DNA of 64,000 bases from Allobosea lathyri. Lineage in GTDB: Bacteria; Pseudomonadota; Alphaproteobacteria; Rhizobiales; Beijerinckiaceae. Under the pieces are notes generated by a model. The model was not told where the DNA came from and searched no databases. It saw only the letters and a list, made by a program, of their open reading frames with translations. Location of the stretch: positions 1 through 64,000 of the forward strand of contig NZ_FNUY01000014.1 of the NCBI RefSeq assembly GCF_900108245.1, read 5' to 3'. Both the position numbers and the translations under genes were made by a program. Shown here piece by piece: positions 24,825 through 33,253 of the stretch. Every line of letters begins with the position of its first letter. The first letter of the stretch is position 1.

Positions 24825-25844
24825 TCAAGCCGGAAAGCGGCGGGCGAGCACGTCGCTTACGAGATCATGCTGCGTGGCGAGGTCGGCGAGGCTCGCGTCG
24901 AAACGCTCGAAGCGCTTCTGCTTCATCGCCCGCGCCAGATGGAACTGGGCGATCTTGGCGCCCTCGGCAATGCGAAGTGCGGCCTCTCGCGCATCGTCCA
25001 GCCCGTCCACGCTGGTGCCGAGCCAGCCGAGATGGCTCGCCAGCAGCTCGAAATTGGCGCCGAGCTGGCGCAGCGTGTTGAAGGCGTAGTGATGGAAAAT
25101 CTCGCTCGGCCGCTCCGCGAGAGCTTGCGCCTGCGCGGTCGCGACCTCGCGGAAGGCCGAGACCGGGTTGGCGTCCGGCCGCCTTGCGACATGACGCGCC
25201 AGCAGCCGCAGCGCGGTCGAGCGCAACTCCCCGTCGCCCGGCAGGTGTTGGGGCAGGCGAACCATCTCCGCATAGGGAAACAGCGTATCGTCACGCATCT
25301 GGCCCGGCAGCAGCCGCAGGAGGCCGTCGAAATCCTCGCCCGAGGCGCGGTGGAGCCCGTCATTGTGGAAGTAGTCGAGCTGGCGGGCCGCGCGGTCGAG
25401 CCGGTTGACGGCGATCGTGGTCTTGCCGTGGCTGGTCCGGTACGAGATGCCCTGCGTATCCGGCATGTAGAACGAATCGAGCTCGATCAGAACGAGGCGG
25501 CGGCGCGCGATCTGCTGTTCGAGATGACCGATCAAATCGTCATAGAGCGCAAGCTCCGTGACGTGCAGCCCATACAGCGCCTCGAGATCGTCGAGCGGCG
25601 GCTTGAAGAACGTGAACTGATCGCCTTCGAAATCCTGCGCGACGGTGAAGCCGAAGGCGGCCGCAGGCTCGGTCCCCAGCATGTGCAGGATTTCGATCCA
25701 GAGATCGGCATAGCAATTTGTCTGCGGCCAGCGCCGCTCGCCGGAATGCATCTGATGACGGCGATAGGCGAGAGGGTCGCCCGGCAGCAGCGGCTTCGCG
25801 ACTGCCGCTGCGACGGGGCGCTCGATCGGCGCGTGGACGGTCAT
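24825..25844 (-). CDS. DUF1839 family protein, candidate Cys/His acyltransferase
   Basis: A 339-residue protein of the DUF1839 type. Conserved-looking blocks are TNCYADLWIEILHMLG (Cys44), TVAQDFEGDQFTFFKPPLDDLEALYG, LVLIELDSFYMPDT and YRTSHGKTTIAV (His139). The order, an N-terminal Cys after Asn at the head of a helix and then a His in a beta strand, resembles BtrH/C39-type papain-like folds. BtrH transfers an acyl group from a carrier protein to an aminoglycoside. I infer a similar role here: moving the aminoacyl group from the ACP encoded in the same operon. I chose the ATG at 25844, five bases after the ligase stop; an ATG at 25886 would overlap the ligase gene. Confidence 0.78.
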   Translation of the reverse strand: MTVHAPIERPVAAAVAKPLLPGDPLAYRRHQMHSGERRWPQTNCYADLWIEILHMLGTEPAAAFGFTVAQDFEGDQFTFFKPPLDDLEALYGLHVTELALYDDLIGHLEQQIARRRLVLIELDSFYMPDTQGISYRTSHGKTTIAVNRLDRAARQLDYFHNDGLHRASGEDFDGLLRLLPGQMRDDTLFPYAEMVRLPQHLPGDGELRSTALRLLARHVARRPDANPVSAFREVATAQAQALAERPSEIFHHYAFNTLRQLGANFELLASHLGWLGTSVDGLDDAREAALRIAEGAKIAQFHLARAMKQKRFERFDASLADLATQHDLVSDVLARRFPA

Positions 25845-25849
25845 GGCGC

Positions 25850-26770
25850 TTACGGCCAGAGCACGTCGCGCACGGCGGCCGGCCATTTCTGGACGTCGAA
25901 ACCGTGATGCTTGAACAGCGCCAGCGCCACGCGCTCCATGCCGAAGCCGACACAGGCCGTATGCGCGGTCTCTCCGTCTTCCGTCTTGATGCCCCAGGTC
26001 GTGCCGAAATGGTCCTGATGGTAGTTGAAGGAGAGGCAGGCTGTGGGCTTCTCGACGCTTTCGATGGGGATCAGGAGCTCGAACTTCAGGCGCTGGTCGC
26101 GCTGGTTGTTGGCGAGCATGCGTCCGGCGCGGCCGAAGAAGGGGTCGTTCGCGACATCGACCTCCAGCGGCATGCCCAGAGACGCCATCATGGTCTGGCC
26201 GCGCTCAAGCCAGATCGCGCGGAACTCGGTGACCTGGTCGGGCGTGCCGAAGCGCACATATTCGCGCATCCGGAACAGCTGCATGCGGGCCGGATCCTTG
26301 GAAGGCTCGTGCCGGAAGCAGTAGGACTGCAGATCGAACAGCGCGCCGCCCTTGCCGACCGGGCCGCGCTTGGCGACGACGGGGTATAGCACATAGCAGG
26401 CAGCGGGGGTGAGCACGATGTCGGTGCTCTTCTGGCCCGCAGTCCAGTCCACGCCGTCGGCGACGTCGTGCAGCAGCTGGGCATGCGCCCGCTCGTCGCC
26501 GTCGAAGGCATGCACTGTGCCGGCGAGCTGCGGGAAGCTTTTCAGATAGCCGCTGCGCTCGAAATGCTGGCGGTTCATCGCGGGCGGGAAGCGCGCCACC
26601 TCGGCGCCATCCTGGCCGCCATAACGGGTGATCAGATCGTCGAAACGGGCGACAACCTCCTCGAACAGGCCGCTGCGGCCATAGAGGCCGTCGACGCCGG
26701 TGTCGATCAGCAGGCCGCTGTCGATGAGTTCAGCAAGGAAACCCTGCTGCTGCTGGCAGTTCTGGCACAT
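25850..26770 (-). CDS. Amino acid:[carrier protein] ligase (class II aaRS-like)
   Basis: A 306-residue homologue of the catalytic core of atypical seryl-tRNA synthetase, without the tRNA-binding arm. Motif 2 is near 152-175 (FRHEPSKDPARMQLFRMREY) and motif 3 near 273-287 (CVGFGMERVALALF). Cys125, Glu170 and Cys273 sit where the Cys-Glu-Cys zinc site of atypical SerRS is expected. GYLKSFPQLAG (74-84) is another family block. Characterised relatives in Bradyrhizobium and Agrobacterium activate glycine or alanine with ATP and load it on the phosphopantetheine of a small carrier protein instead of tRNA. The carrier is encoded two genes upstream. The start lies four bases after the previous stop. 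Confidence 0.92.
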   Translation of the reverse strand: MCQNCQQQQGFLAELIDSGLLIDTGVDGLYGRSGLFEEVVARFDDLITRYGGQDGAEVARFPPAMNRQHFERSGYLKSFPQLAGTVHAFDGDERAHAQLLHDVADGVDWTAGQKSTDIVLTPAACYVLYPVVAKRGPVGKGGALFDLQSYCFRHEPSKDPARMQLFRMREYVRFGTPDQVTEFRAIWLERGQTMMASLGMPLEVDVANDPFFGRAGRMLANNQRDQRLKFELLIPIESVEKPTACLSFNYHQDHFGTTWGIKTEDGETAHTACVGFGMERVALALFKHHGFDVQKWPAAVRDVLWP

Positions 26771-26774
26771 GAAA

Positions 26775-28040
26775 TCACCGGGACAGGCTGGAATCGTGCT
26801 TGTACACGGCCAGCAGATTGGAAGTGTTACCGAGGATTCGGTCGTTGTTGATCATGATCGGCGCCGAGAGCGCGTCGCGCATGAGGCGGGTCAGGCTCGA
26901 AGGGCTGTCGTTGCGATAGCCCTGGATGCCGCAGATCAGGAAGGCCTGGGAGACGATCTCGACGACGCTCTGCGAAGCCGCGATCTTGATGCTGTTCATA
27001 GCCACGACGAAGCCCATCGAGGAGAGTTCGTCGGCATCGTCGCGGGCCCGTTCGTAGCGGTCGAGCCCGGCCACGATCAGCGCCTTGAACTGCTGCAGCC
27101 GGGCGAGCAATTCGGCCAGACGCAGGGCGCTTGGCGGCGTCGTGCCGGGGCGCTTGCGCGCCTCGCTGCGCACGAAGCCCTCTGCGCGGGCGACGGCTTC
27201 GGCCGCGATCCCGTACCAGACGCCGGCCCAAAGCAGATGCGCATGCGCCAGCATCGACTGCGCGGCGATCTCGGCAAAGGGCGTGGGGATGATCTGCTGC
27301 GCCGGAGCGCGGCCGGCAAAGGAGAAATTGTCCGAGCAGGTGCCACGCATCCCCATGGTGTCCCAGACGCCGCTTCGCTCGAGCCGGTACTGGTCGCGCA
27401 TCAGCACGGACATGACCTGGTCCGAGGGGGGCGCTTCGAGCGTGCGGCGCGCGGTGATCAGGATCGCGTCGGCCTGTGCACCATAGGAGATCAGGCAGCC
27501 CTCTTTTTCGAGGGTGAAGTCCTCGCCGTCGCGCACGACGCCGCAGACGCTGCTGCGCAGGTCGCCACCGACGCCGCCGCCTTCGGTCGTGGCGGAGGCC
27601 AGAAGCAGCTGCTCTTCGGCGATCCGCGCCATGAAGCCGCGATGCCAGGCGTCATCGCCGCAATGCACCACAAGGCTCGACACCTTGATCTGATGCATCG
27701 CGTAGATCATCCCGGTCGAGGAGCAACCCTGGGCCAGCACGGAGCCGATCTCGGCGATGGTGGCAAGGCTTGCCTGCTCGCCGCCATGAGCGGCCGGGAT
27801 CATGATGCCCAGCAGGCGTTCCGTCCGCAGCGCCTCGAAGGCCTCCTGCGGGAAGCGCGAATGCGCGTCGACATCGGCAGCATGCTCGGCCGCGATCCTG
27901 GCGACCGCATGGGCCTTGGCGATCATGGTCTTCTCGCTATCGGCGCGTGCGCCGAGATCGACCAGGACGGGGCGTTTCCTGCCTGCAGCCGACATGTCGG
28001 GCTGCGGCTCTGTCGCGGGACGGCCGGCGAGCGACGCCAT
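26775..28040 (-). CDS. Acyl-CoA dehydrogenase-like flavoprotein of the carrier-protein operon
   Basis: A 421-residue acyl-CoA dehydrogenase-fold protein. Recognisable parts are GIMIPAAHGGEQASLATIAEIG, SSTGMIYAMHQ, EEQLLLASATTEGGGVGGDL (FAD/substrate loop) and GVWDTMGMRGTCSDNFSF, with a C-terminal helical domain ending QAFLICGIQGYRNDSPSSLTRLMRDAL. The position between an ACP gene and an amino acid:CP ligase gene suggests that its substrate is an aminoacyl group held on the carrier, like the prolyl-PCP dehydrogenases of pyrrole biosynthesis. That role is inferred. Its ATG overlaps the ACP stop (ATGA). Confidence 0.87.
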   Translation of the reverse strand: MASLAGRPATEPQPDMSAAGRKRPVLVDLGARADSEKTMIAKAHAVARIAAEHAADVDAHSRFPQEAFEALRTERLLGIMIPAAHGGEQASLATIAEIGSVLAQGCSSTGMIYAMHQIKVSSLVVHCGDDAWHRGFMARIAEEQLLLASATTEGGGVGGDLRSSVCGVVRDGEDFTLEKEGCLISYGAQADAILITARRTLEAPPSDQVMSVLMRDQYRLERSGVWDTMGMRGTCSDNFSFAGRAPAQQIIPTPFAEIAAQSMLAHAHLLWAGVWYGIAAEAVARAEGFVRSEARKRPGTTPPSALRLAELLARLQQFKALIVAGLDRYERARDDADELSSMGFVVAMNSIKIAASQSVVEIVSQAFLICGIQGYRNDSPSSLTRLMRDALSAPIMINNDRILGNTSNLLAVYKHDSSLSR

Positions 28041-28285
28041 CAGACCCGCTCGCTCAGAATGCTCTGGATCGCGTTTTCGATTGCCGCGACGGAGGCGAAG
28101 TTGCGCCGGTTCATCATCTTGTCGGGAAATTCGACCTCGAAGGCTTCCTCGAGCGCCATCATCAACTCGACGGTGCCGAACGAAGTCAGCCCGGCATTGT
28201 AGAGATCGGCGTCGTCGGCGAGGGTGGCGACGTCAACCGGCAGCCGCGCCGTCGTCTTGAGAATGTCCCTGATCTTGCTCTTCAT
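28040..28285 (-). CDS. Acyl carrier protein (aminoacyl acceptor)
   Basis: An 81-residue carrier protein. The phosphopantetheine site is Ser35 in DLYNAGLTSFGTVELMMALE; the fourth helix holds FASVAAIENAIQSIL. AGGA lies eight bases before the ATG at 28285; an in-frame extension to 28354 lacks domain sequence. The normal DSL motif is replaced by LTSFGTVE, as in carriers served by amino acid:CP ligases. It heads the five-gene operon and must be converted to the holo form by a phosphopantetheinyl transferase encoded elsewhere. Confidence 0.9.
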   Translation of the reverse strand: MKSKIRDILKTTARLPVDVATLADDADLYNAGLTSFGTVELMMALEEAFEVEFPDKMMNRRNFASVAAIENAIQSILSERV

Positions 28286-28641
28286 TGCTTGGTCCTGCCC
28301 ATTTCGTCTGCTGGCGACCTCGGGTCGGAAGATGACGCCCGCACGCAAAGTCAAGACGAGCGTTCCATGCGCTCGCCGAGTCTCCCTGCCGATCTCATCT
28401 CTCGGGAAGTCCGTGTTTGTTATGTTCGACGCGACGTTTTCTTATGACGTCGGCATACCCCGGAAAATTTAATGGCGAGTTGCAGATTTCGTCGAAACCT
28501 GCATTCGAACATCTCGGCGGCGGCATCTTCCAAACTGTGGTAAACGGCAATCACCCTGCCGTGTCATCTGGCGCGCCGCCTTCCAGCCGGTCGTAAGCTC
28601 GATCCGGCCGGAGTTTGTCGGTCTTGTCGCCAGCCTGAGAG
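28286..28641. other. Promoter region of the carrier-protein operon
   Basis: No gene is seen in these 356 bases. The middle part (about 28410-28480) is AT-richer than the flanking DNA and is the likely promoter region for the leftward ACP operon. No clear -35/-10 pair, terminator or operator could be fixed by eye. Confidence 0.4.
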
Positions 28642-29379
28642 CTACGCTCGCATCGCCCGCAGCAGCATGTGAGGGCGAAAACGAGGGAAGAGGGTTTCAA
28701 ACGTTCGGAAAGGCATTTTTTTCAGCTTTTCCTTTGGCGACTGCCAAAGCATTTCAAATTCGACAAGCTTCAATCCCGCCTTATTCAAGCAAGATTCCAA
28801 TTCTGGCCTCGTATATTCGCGCCTATGAACATATTCATGTTCGAAATCGACATTCGAAAAAAGATCGTGAGGCAAGGCGACGATCGATCTGTTGAATGAC
28901 AATTTCAATATATTTCTTAGTCTAGCAAAATTGTCTGTCGTAATGAAAATTTGGCCGTTTGACGAAAGGGAGGTGCTTAGTTTTCGGAATATAGTTGTCG
29001 GATCCGCTTGGAGGTGTTCGATATTGTCGAACCAGAATACGGCGTCAATTTCGTCCAACGGAGAATGCCAATCCGGGTCGGAAATATCGCCCGCAAACAT
29101 TCCCGAAAAATTCTTGTATAGATCATTCTCGATAGCGAGAGTTTCAGCGAAATCGACGACATAAACCGAAGCATCGAGACGTTTTTGGATGACTTCTTCG
29201 ACGAACGCGCCGCCAGCGCCTAAGGAAAGTATGCGCGATTTCGGCGCAATTCGGTTCAAGGCCATATTCGTCGAGCGATATTGTCGGTAGAAACTGCTTT
29301 CGAAATAGGAATTCATGTGGAATTTGCGCTTCTCAAGGTCGATGGAGGCGCGAAATTCAGATTGAGTTAGAGAGCCCAT
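28642..29379 (-). CDS. Class I SAM-dependent methyltransferase
   Basis: A 245-residue protein with the class I methyltransferase pattern: motif I SRILSLGAGGAFVEEVIQKR (about 59-78), acidic motif II VYVVDFAE, and AVFWFDNIEHLQADP (post-motif) before LSSNGQIFITTDN. The C-terminal part is family-specific (RREYTRPELESCLNKAGLKLVEFEML). The ATG at 29379 has GAGGA eight bases upstream. Base composition is markedly more AT-rich than the surrounding genes, with codons such as AAT, ATA and TTT common, which suggests recent transfer. It follows the polysaccharide polymerase on the same strand, so a sugar or glycan methyltransferase is likely but unproven. Confidence 0.8.
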   Translation of the reverse strand: MGSLTQSEFRASIDLEKRKFHMNSYFESSFYRQYRSTNMALNRIAPKSRILSLGAGGAFVEEVIQKRLDASVYVVDFAETLAIENDLYKNFSGMFAGDISDPDWHSPLDEIDAVFWFDNIEHLQADPTTIFRKLSTSLSSNGQIFITTDNFARLRNILKLSFNRSIVALPHDLFSNVDFEHEYVHRREYTRPELESCLNKAGLKLVEFEMLWQSPKEKLKKMPFRTFETLFPRFRPHMLLRAMRA

Positions 29380-29510
29380 AATTACGATCCTCGGCAGATG
29401 ACGCCGATCGATTATCAAACGATTGTTAATATGACGGGTTGGATGAAGCGGTGATTTCGGAGCTTTTGATAGCGTTTCGTAAAGTTACCTTGCCGCAGAT
29501 CTATGGCGAA

Positions 29511-29530
29511 GCGCCGCCGGCCTGCGGCGC
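29511..29530 (-). terminator. GC-rich hairpin after the polymerase gene
   Basis: GCGCCGC (29511-29517) and GCGGCGC (29524-29530) pair with a six-base loop, 21 bases beyond the polymerase stop on the minus strand. There is no real T-tract, so it may be only an RNA-stabilising hairpin. Confidence 0.3.
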
Positions 29531-29551
29531 AGCGCTGCCGCCAGCTCAAGC

Positions 29552-30814
29552 TCAGACTGTTCCGGCGGCCAAGTGACCCGGGCGCGGGCTCGCAGGCTCA
29601 GTGGCTGACTCCGCTGCGGCGTCGTCGGGTGCGGCATCGCTGGTACCCGTCATGAACCACAGCAGTGCTGCGGTCTTGATCGAGTAGACGGAATCGCTGA
29701 CGAGCATCAGCAGGCAGATATAAGCGGCGACGCTGGCCTTGAATCGCCAGGCCCGGGGCGTGCGCTCGGGCGTAAAGATGAAAAGGCTCCAGAAGCCGAT
29801 CACGCCGATCAGGCCGATCTGGTTGAGCGAATAGGCGTAGCCCGAATCCGACAGGAAGGGCTTGTCCGGCGAAAGACCCCAGACCGCCGAAGGCGACAGC
29901 GAGGTCAGGAGACGTGCCGTCCAGAGGAGGCGGCCGCCGAAGTTGTTCTGCCAGTTCACCTCCGCGCTGGTGAAGCCGTATATGGTCAGCCCCACCAGCA
30001 CGAAGAAGGGCGCTGCCAGCCAGACGAAGCGTGGTGTGCGCGGTGCGAAGAACCAGGCGATCGTCGCGACGATGCAGACATTGGCGCCGAAGCGGGAGTC
30101 GCTGAGAATGATCGCGCCGATGCCGGTCGCCATCGTCAGCCAGCGCTTGCTCATCTCTTTCCGGTTCAGGCACCAGATATAGATGATCGCGCCGAAGTTT
30201 CCGGTCGAGATCGGCTCCAGGAAGACGGATGAGGCGCGGTGCGGGCCCAGGAAGGGCAGCAGCGTGCGTGAATCAGGCCGTATCCCCGAGGCAAAGAGCG
30301 CGCCGGTATCGGGTTTGACGTCGGAGGGCGCGACCGTGCCGCGCGCGACGTAGTATTTGATGATGTTGAAATATTTGACGTAGACGTCGAGCGCCAGGAA
30401 TTCAAAAAGGCCGAAGACGACGACGATGAGGCCGCAGGTCAGGGCTGCGCGATCGGCAAGGCGCGGATCCCTGCAACTGCGCCCCAGCATATAGAAGGCG
30501 ATCGGGATCAGGAAATCACGCACCGCCTTTGGGTCGAGCAGCGGGCGCATCGCCATCAGCATGGCGGCATAGGAGATGAAGACGGCCAGCACGACATAGG
30601 GCGCCGCGCTGCGGCCAAGCCCGAGATAGAGCGCGGTGGTCACAAGCAGGACCTCGGAGCCCATCACCATGGTATCGTTGATGCCCATGACGTTGGTGTT
30701 CACGAAGCATAGAGCGGTGTTGAATGTCAGCGCGCCCACAAGCAGCGCGAGCGTCAGGGGAGCCGGCGGTGCCGGGGCCTCTGCTCCCGCAAGCCCGTGG
30801 CCCGAGCCGGTCAC
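29552..30814 (-). CDS. Wzy/O-antigen-ligase-like polysaccharide polymerase
   Basis: A 420-residue polytopic membrane protein with about ten hydrophobic segments and one large periplasmic loop in the middle (about 140-215, holding KPDTGALFASGIRPDSRTLLPFLGPHRASSVFLEP). Short loops such as ILSDSRFGANV and a hydrophobic C-terminal half fit the Wzy/WaaL superfamily. It would join repeat units of the exopolysaccharide in the periplasm. The start overlaps the stop of the chain-length protein gene (ATGA), which supports joint function. Sequence between members of this family is poorly conserved, so the call rests on topology and neighbours. Confidence 0.72.
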   Translation of the reverse strand: MTGSGHGLAGAEAPAPPAPLTLALLVGALTFNTALCFVNTNVMGINDTMVMGSEVLLVTTALYLGLGRSAAPYVVLAVFISYAAMLMAMRPLLDPKAVRDFLIPIAFYMLGRSCRDPRLADRAALTCGLIVVVFGLFEFLALDVYVKYFNIIKYYVARGTVAPSDVKPDTGALFASGIRPDSRTLLPFLGPHRASSVFLEPISTGNFGAIIYIWCLNRKEMSKRWLTMATGIGAIILSDSRFGANVCIVATIAWFFAPRTPRFVWLAAPFFVLVGLTIYGFTSAEVNWQNNFGGRLLWTARLLTSLSPSAVWGLSPDKPFLSDSGYAYSLNQIGLIGVIGFWSLFIFTPERTPRAWRFKASVAAYICLLMLVSDSVYSIKTAALLWFMTGTSDAAPDDAAAESATEPASPRPGHLAAGTV

Positions 30815-32787
30815 GCTGTCGCCCGTGCCGGCCTCCGCAGCAGCCGGTCGACCAGACCGCTCGCTGCGGGAGCGCTCTCACCGGGCGACACAAGCGCCAT
30901 GATCAGCTTGCCTGTCGGGTCGATCTCCGAGGCCGCTTTGATGATATCGGGCGCTTTCATGCCCTTCAGGTCAGCTGCCAGCACGATCGCATCGGGAGAG
31001 ACCGCGCGAATGCCGTCTCCTGCGGCGGAGCGCAGGACGAGCACGAAATTGCGACGTCGGGCCGAACCTCCCGAGGCCGCCGCGCCCGCGTCGATGCGAC
31101 GGATGCTGATATCGTTGCGTCCCGCGTTTTCCCTGCAGATCAGGACGCTTTCGCCGATCGCGGCCAGGGCGCGTGCAAGGTTCTGTGCGATGTCGGCCTG
31201 CGTCGTGTCGTCGAGCGGGCCGCCGATCAGGATGGACGCCGGCAGATGCCGTCCGAATTCGTTCTGAAGCAGCCTCGCGGTTGCATCGAGCGCGGTCGCA
31301 CGCTCGGCCGCGCCTTTGGGGTAGCGCGCGACATTGGCCAGGCTCAGGATCTCGCCGGCTTGCTCGAGCGTCAGGGCGCTCGGAGACAGCGGGCGGCCGG
31401 TCTTCGCAGGCAGCAGCTCAAGCAGATAGGCGATGCCTAGTCCGGCGCAGGCGCCAAACAACAGTGCTGCGGCGAGCACGATGGCCGCCGGAGGCTTGGA
31501 GGCGGTTGCAGGCGCCACAGCCTCGGAAAGCAGGCGGGAATTGCTCGTCTCGATCTTTTTCTGCTGGTCGAGTTCGCGGGCGCGGGTCAGCGATGCATTG
31601 TAGACGGCGCGGATGGCCTCCGCCTCGCTTTCGAGCTGACGGAGGCGGATTTCGGCCACGCCGCTGCTTTCCTGTGAGCGGGTCAGTTCGGCGGCGCGCT
31701 TCTGCAGATTGGCGAGATTGGCCTCGGCCTGGCGATAGGCCTGCTGCACGGACGAGCGCACGCGTCCGAGTTCCGCGGCGAGCAGCTTGCGCGTTTCGGC
31801 CAGTTCAGCCCTGATCTCGATCAGCCGCGGGTGCTGGGGCATCAGGGTTTGAGCCATGCTCGCCGCTTCGCGCGCGGTCTGCGCATACTGGGTGCGTAGC
31901 GACGCGATGCTGGACGAGCTCAGGGCCTCCGGAATCGAATCGGAAAGAAGGGCGTTCTCGCGCAGGTTGGCAACGCCGTCGCGCCGCGCCGTCTGGCGGG
32001 CAAGCTCGGCGCTGGCCTGGCTGATCTGGGTATAGAGGTCGCGCAGTTGCTGCGTGACGACAAGCCCGCTCTCGCCGGTGCTGACAAGGTTGTTCTTGAT
32101 GCGGAAACTCTGGATGGAGGCTTCCGCGTCGTTCAGCTGTGTCCGCAAGCCGGCGATCTGGCCTATCAGGGACTCGTTGGCGCGCTCGACCGCACCGCGG
32201 CGTCCGTCATTGCCCTGCCGAAAATAGGCCCTGGCCAGCGCGTTCGCGATATCCGCCGATTTCTCGGCATCCGGATGCGACACGATAATGCGAAAGACGA
32301 GCGAGTTCTCCACGCGCTGGATGACGATGGAACGGCGCAACGTGTCCATCGTCTGCGCGAGCAGTTGTTGCGGGGTCGGCATCAGCAACTTGCCGAACTG
32401 GCGCGCCAGGAATCCAGCCTTCGGTGCAAAGGCGCTGTCCTGCTCCAGGTCGAGATCGCTTATCACCTGGCGCAGAACGCCCGACGACGTCATGACCAGT
32501 GCCTGGCTGTCGACATTTGCGAAGTCGATCGAGGCCGAACTGTCAGAGCGTACGATATCCTTGCCGACGATCTGCAGGGCTTGGGGGTCGACCAGCAATT
32601 CGGCTGTCGCCCGATAAATCGGCGTCTGGACGGCAAGATAGGCGAGAGCGAACAGCAACGTCACGCACGCGCTGGCAATCACCATGCGGCGCCGTCGCTT
32701 CAGAAGGCCCAGCAACTCCGACAGGCTGAATGCCGAGGCTGGCGATGGCGCGTCGCGTCGTCCGCCGACCTCCAACGCAGTGACCAC
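30811..32787 (-). CDS. Wzc/GumC-like chain-length protein with degenerate kinase domain
   Basis: A 658-residue polysaccharide co-polymerase. It begins with a cytoplasmic segment and first membrane helix (RRRMVIASACVTLLFALAYLAV), then the Wzz domain (YRATAELLVDPQALQIVGKD), a long coiled coil (about 180-400) and a second helix (AAIVLAAALLFGACAGLGIAYLLELLP). The final 200 residues match the place of the BY-kinase domain, but the Walker A position reads ASILIGGPLDDTTQADIAQN, without GK[ST]. It therefore probably controls chain length without tyrosine kinase activity of its own. It is the first gene of the leftward EPS arm. Confidence 0.85.
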   Translation of the reverse strand: MVTALEVGGRRDAPSPASAFSLSELLGLLKRRRRMVIASACVTLLFALAYLAVQTPIYRATAELLVDPQALQIVGKDIVRSDSSASIDFANVDSQALVMTSSGVLRQVISDLDLEQDSAFAPKAGFLARQFGKLLMPTPQQLLAQTMDTLRRSIVIQRVENSLVFRIIVSHPDAEKSADIANALARAYFRQGNDGRRGAVERANESLIGQIAGLRTQLNDAEASIQSFRIKNNLVSTGESGLVVTQQLRDLYTQISQASAELARQTARRDGVANLRENALLSDSIPEALSSSSIASLRTQYAQTAREAASMAQTLMPQHPRLIEIRAELAETRKLLAAELGRVRSSVQQAYRQAEANLANLQKRAAELTRSQESSGVAEIRLRQLESEAEAIRAVYNASLTRARELDQQKKIETSNSRLLSEAVAPATASKPPAAIVLAAALLFGACAGLGIAYLLELLPAKTGRPLSPSALTLEQAGEILSLANVARYPKGAAERATALDATARLLQNEFGRHLPASILIGGPLDDTTQADIAQNLARALAAIGESVLICRENAGRNDISIRRIDAGAAASGGSARRRNFVLVLRSAAGDGIRAVSPDAIVLAADLKGMKAPDIIKAASEIDPTGKLIMALVSPGESAPAASGLVDRLLRRPARATA

Positions 32788-33253
32788 CCAACGCCTCCCG
32801 CAACCCGGCCTATGCCTTCACCCGGCACTGCGCTCCCGAAGGCATGCGGCGAGGGCTTTGCAAACTCAGCGGACATGCTGGCCGTGTGTGGTTAAAATTC
32901 CCTGAAGCAAATAGCTAAAATTTGATTGATCTATCAAGATTCATCGAAAAACGGATTTAACCACGATTGATACCGATCAAGCTCGGATGTTTATTATCGT
33001 TCGCCCTGATGATAGATAGATATTTAGAGAAATCGTCCCAATTTACACCGGCCGACGCTGCTGTCGCCTAGAGATCGATCCTGGGTGGAACCTCAGCCGT
33101 GCAGACCCGTTTTCGATCCCCGGCGATGGCCCGTGCATCATCGCATGCGATGATGCTGGAGCAGCGTAAGACATCATGAACGTGCCCTGCAGCACAAAGG
33201 CTGACCCGGCAGGGACGTCCTCCCATGGCCCGAGCCCGCAGGAACGGAGCGGC
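32788..33253. other. Divergent EPS promoter region
   Basis: These 466 bases separate the two diverging halves of the polysaccharide cluster. The stretch 32885-33050 is strongly AT-rich against the GC-rich background and holds several dyads, listed separately. No gene is seen. Both arms are probably controlled from here. Confidence 0.6.
32888..32980. promoter_or_regulatory. Cluster of dyad sites in the EPS control region
   Basis: GTGGTTAAA (32888-32896) and TTTAACCAC (32956-32964) are exact reverse complements 59 bases apart. Between and beside them, TTGAT-N6-ATCAA (32922-32937; outer dyad 14 of 16 positions) and TTGAT-N4-ATCAA (32967-32980) repeat the same half-site. This arrangement suggests one or two DNA-binding regulators of exopolysaccharide synthesis. 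No regulator identity is claimed. Confidence 0.45.
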
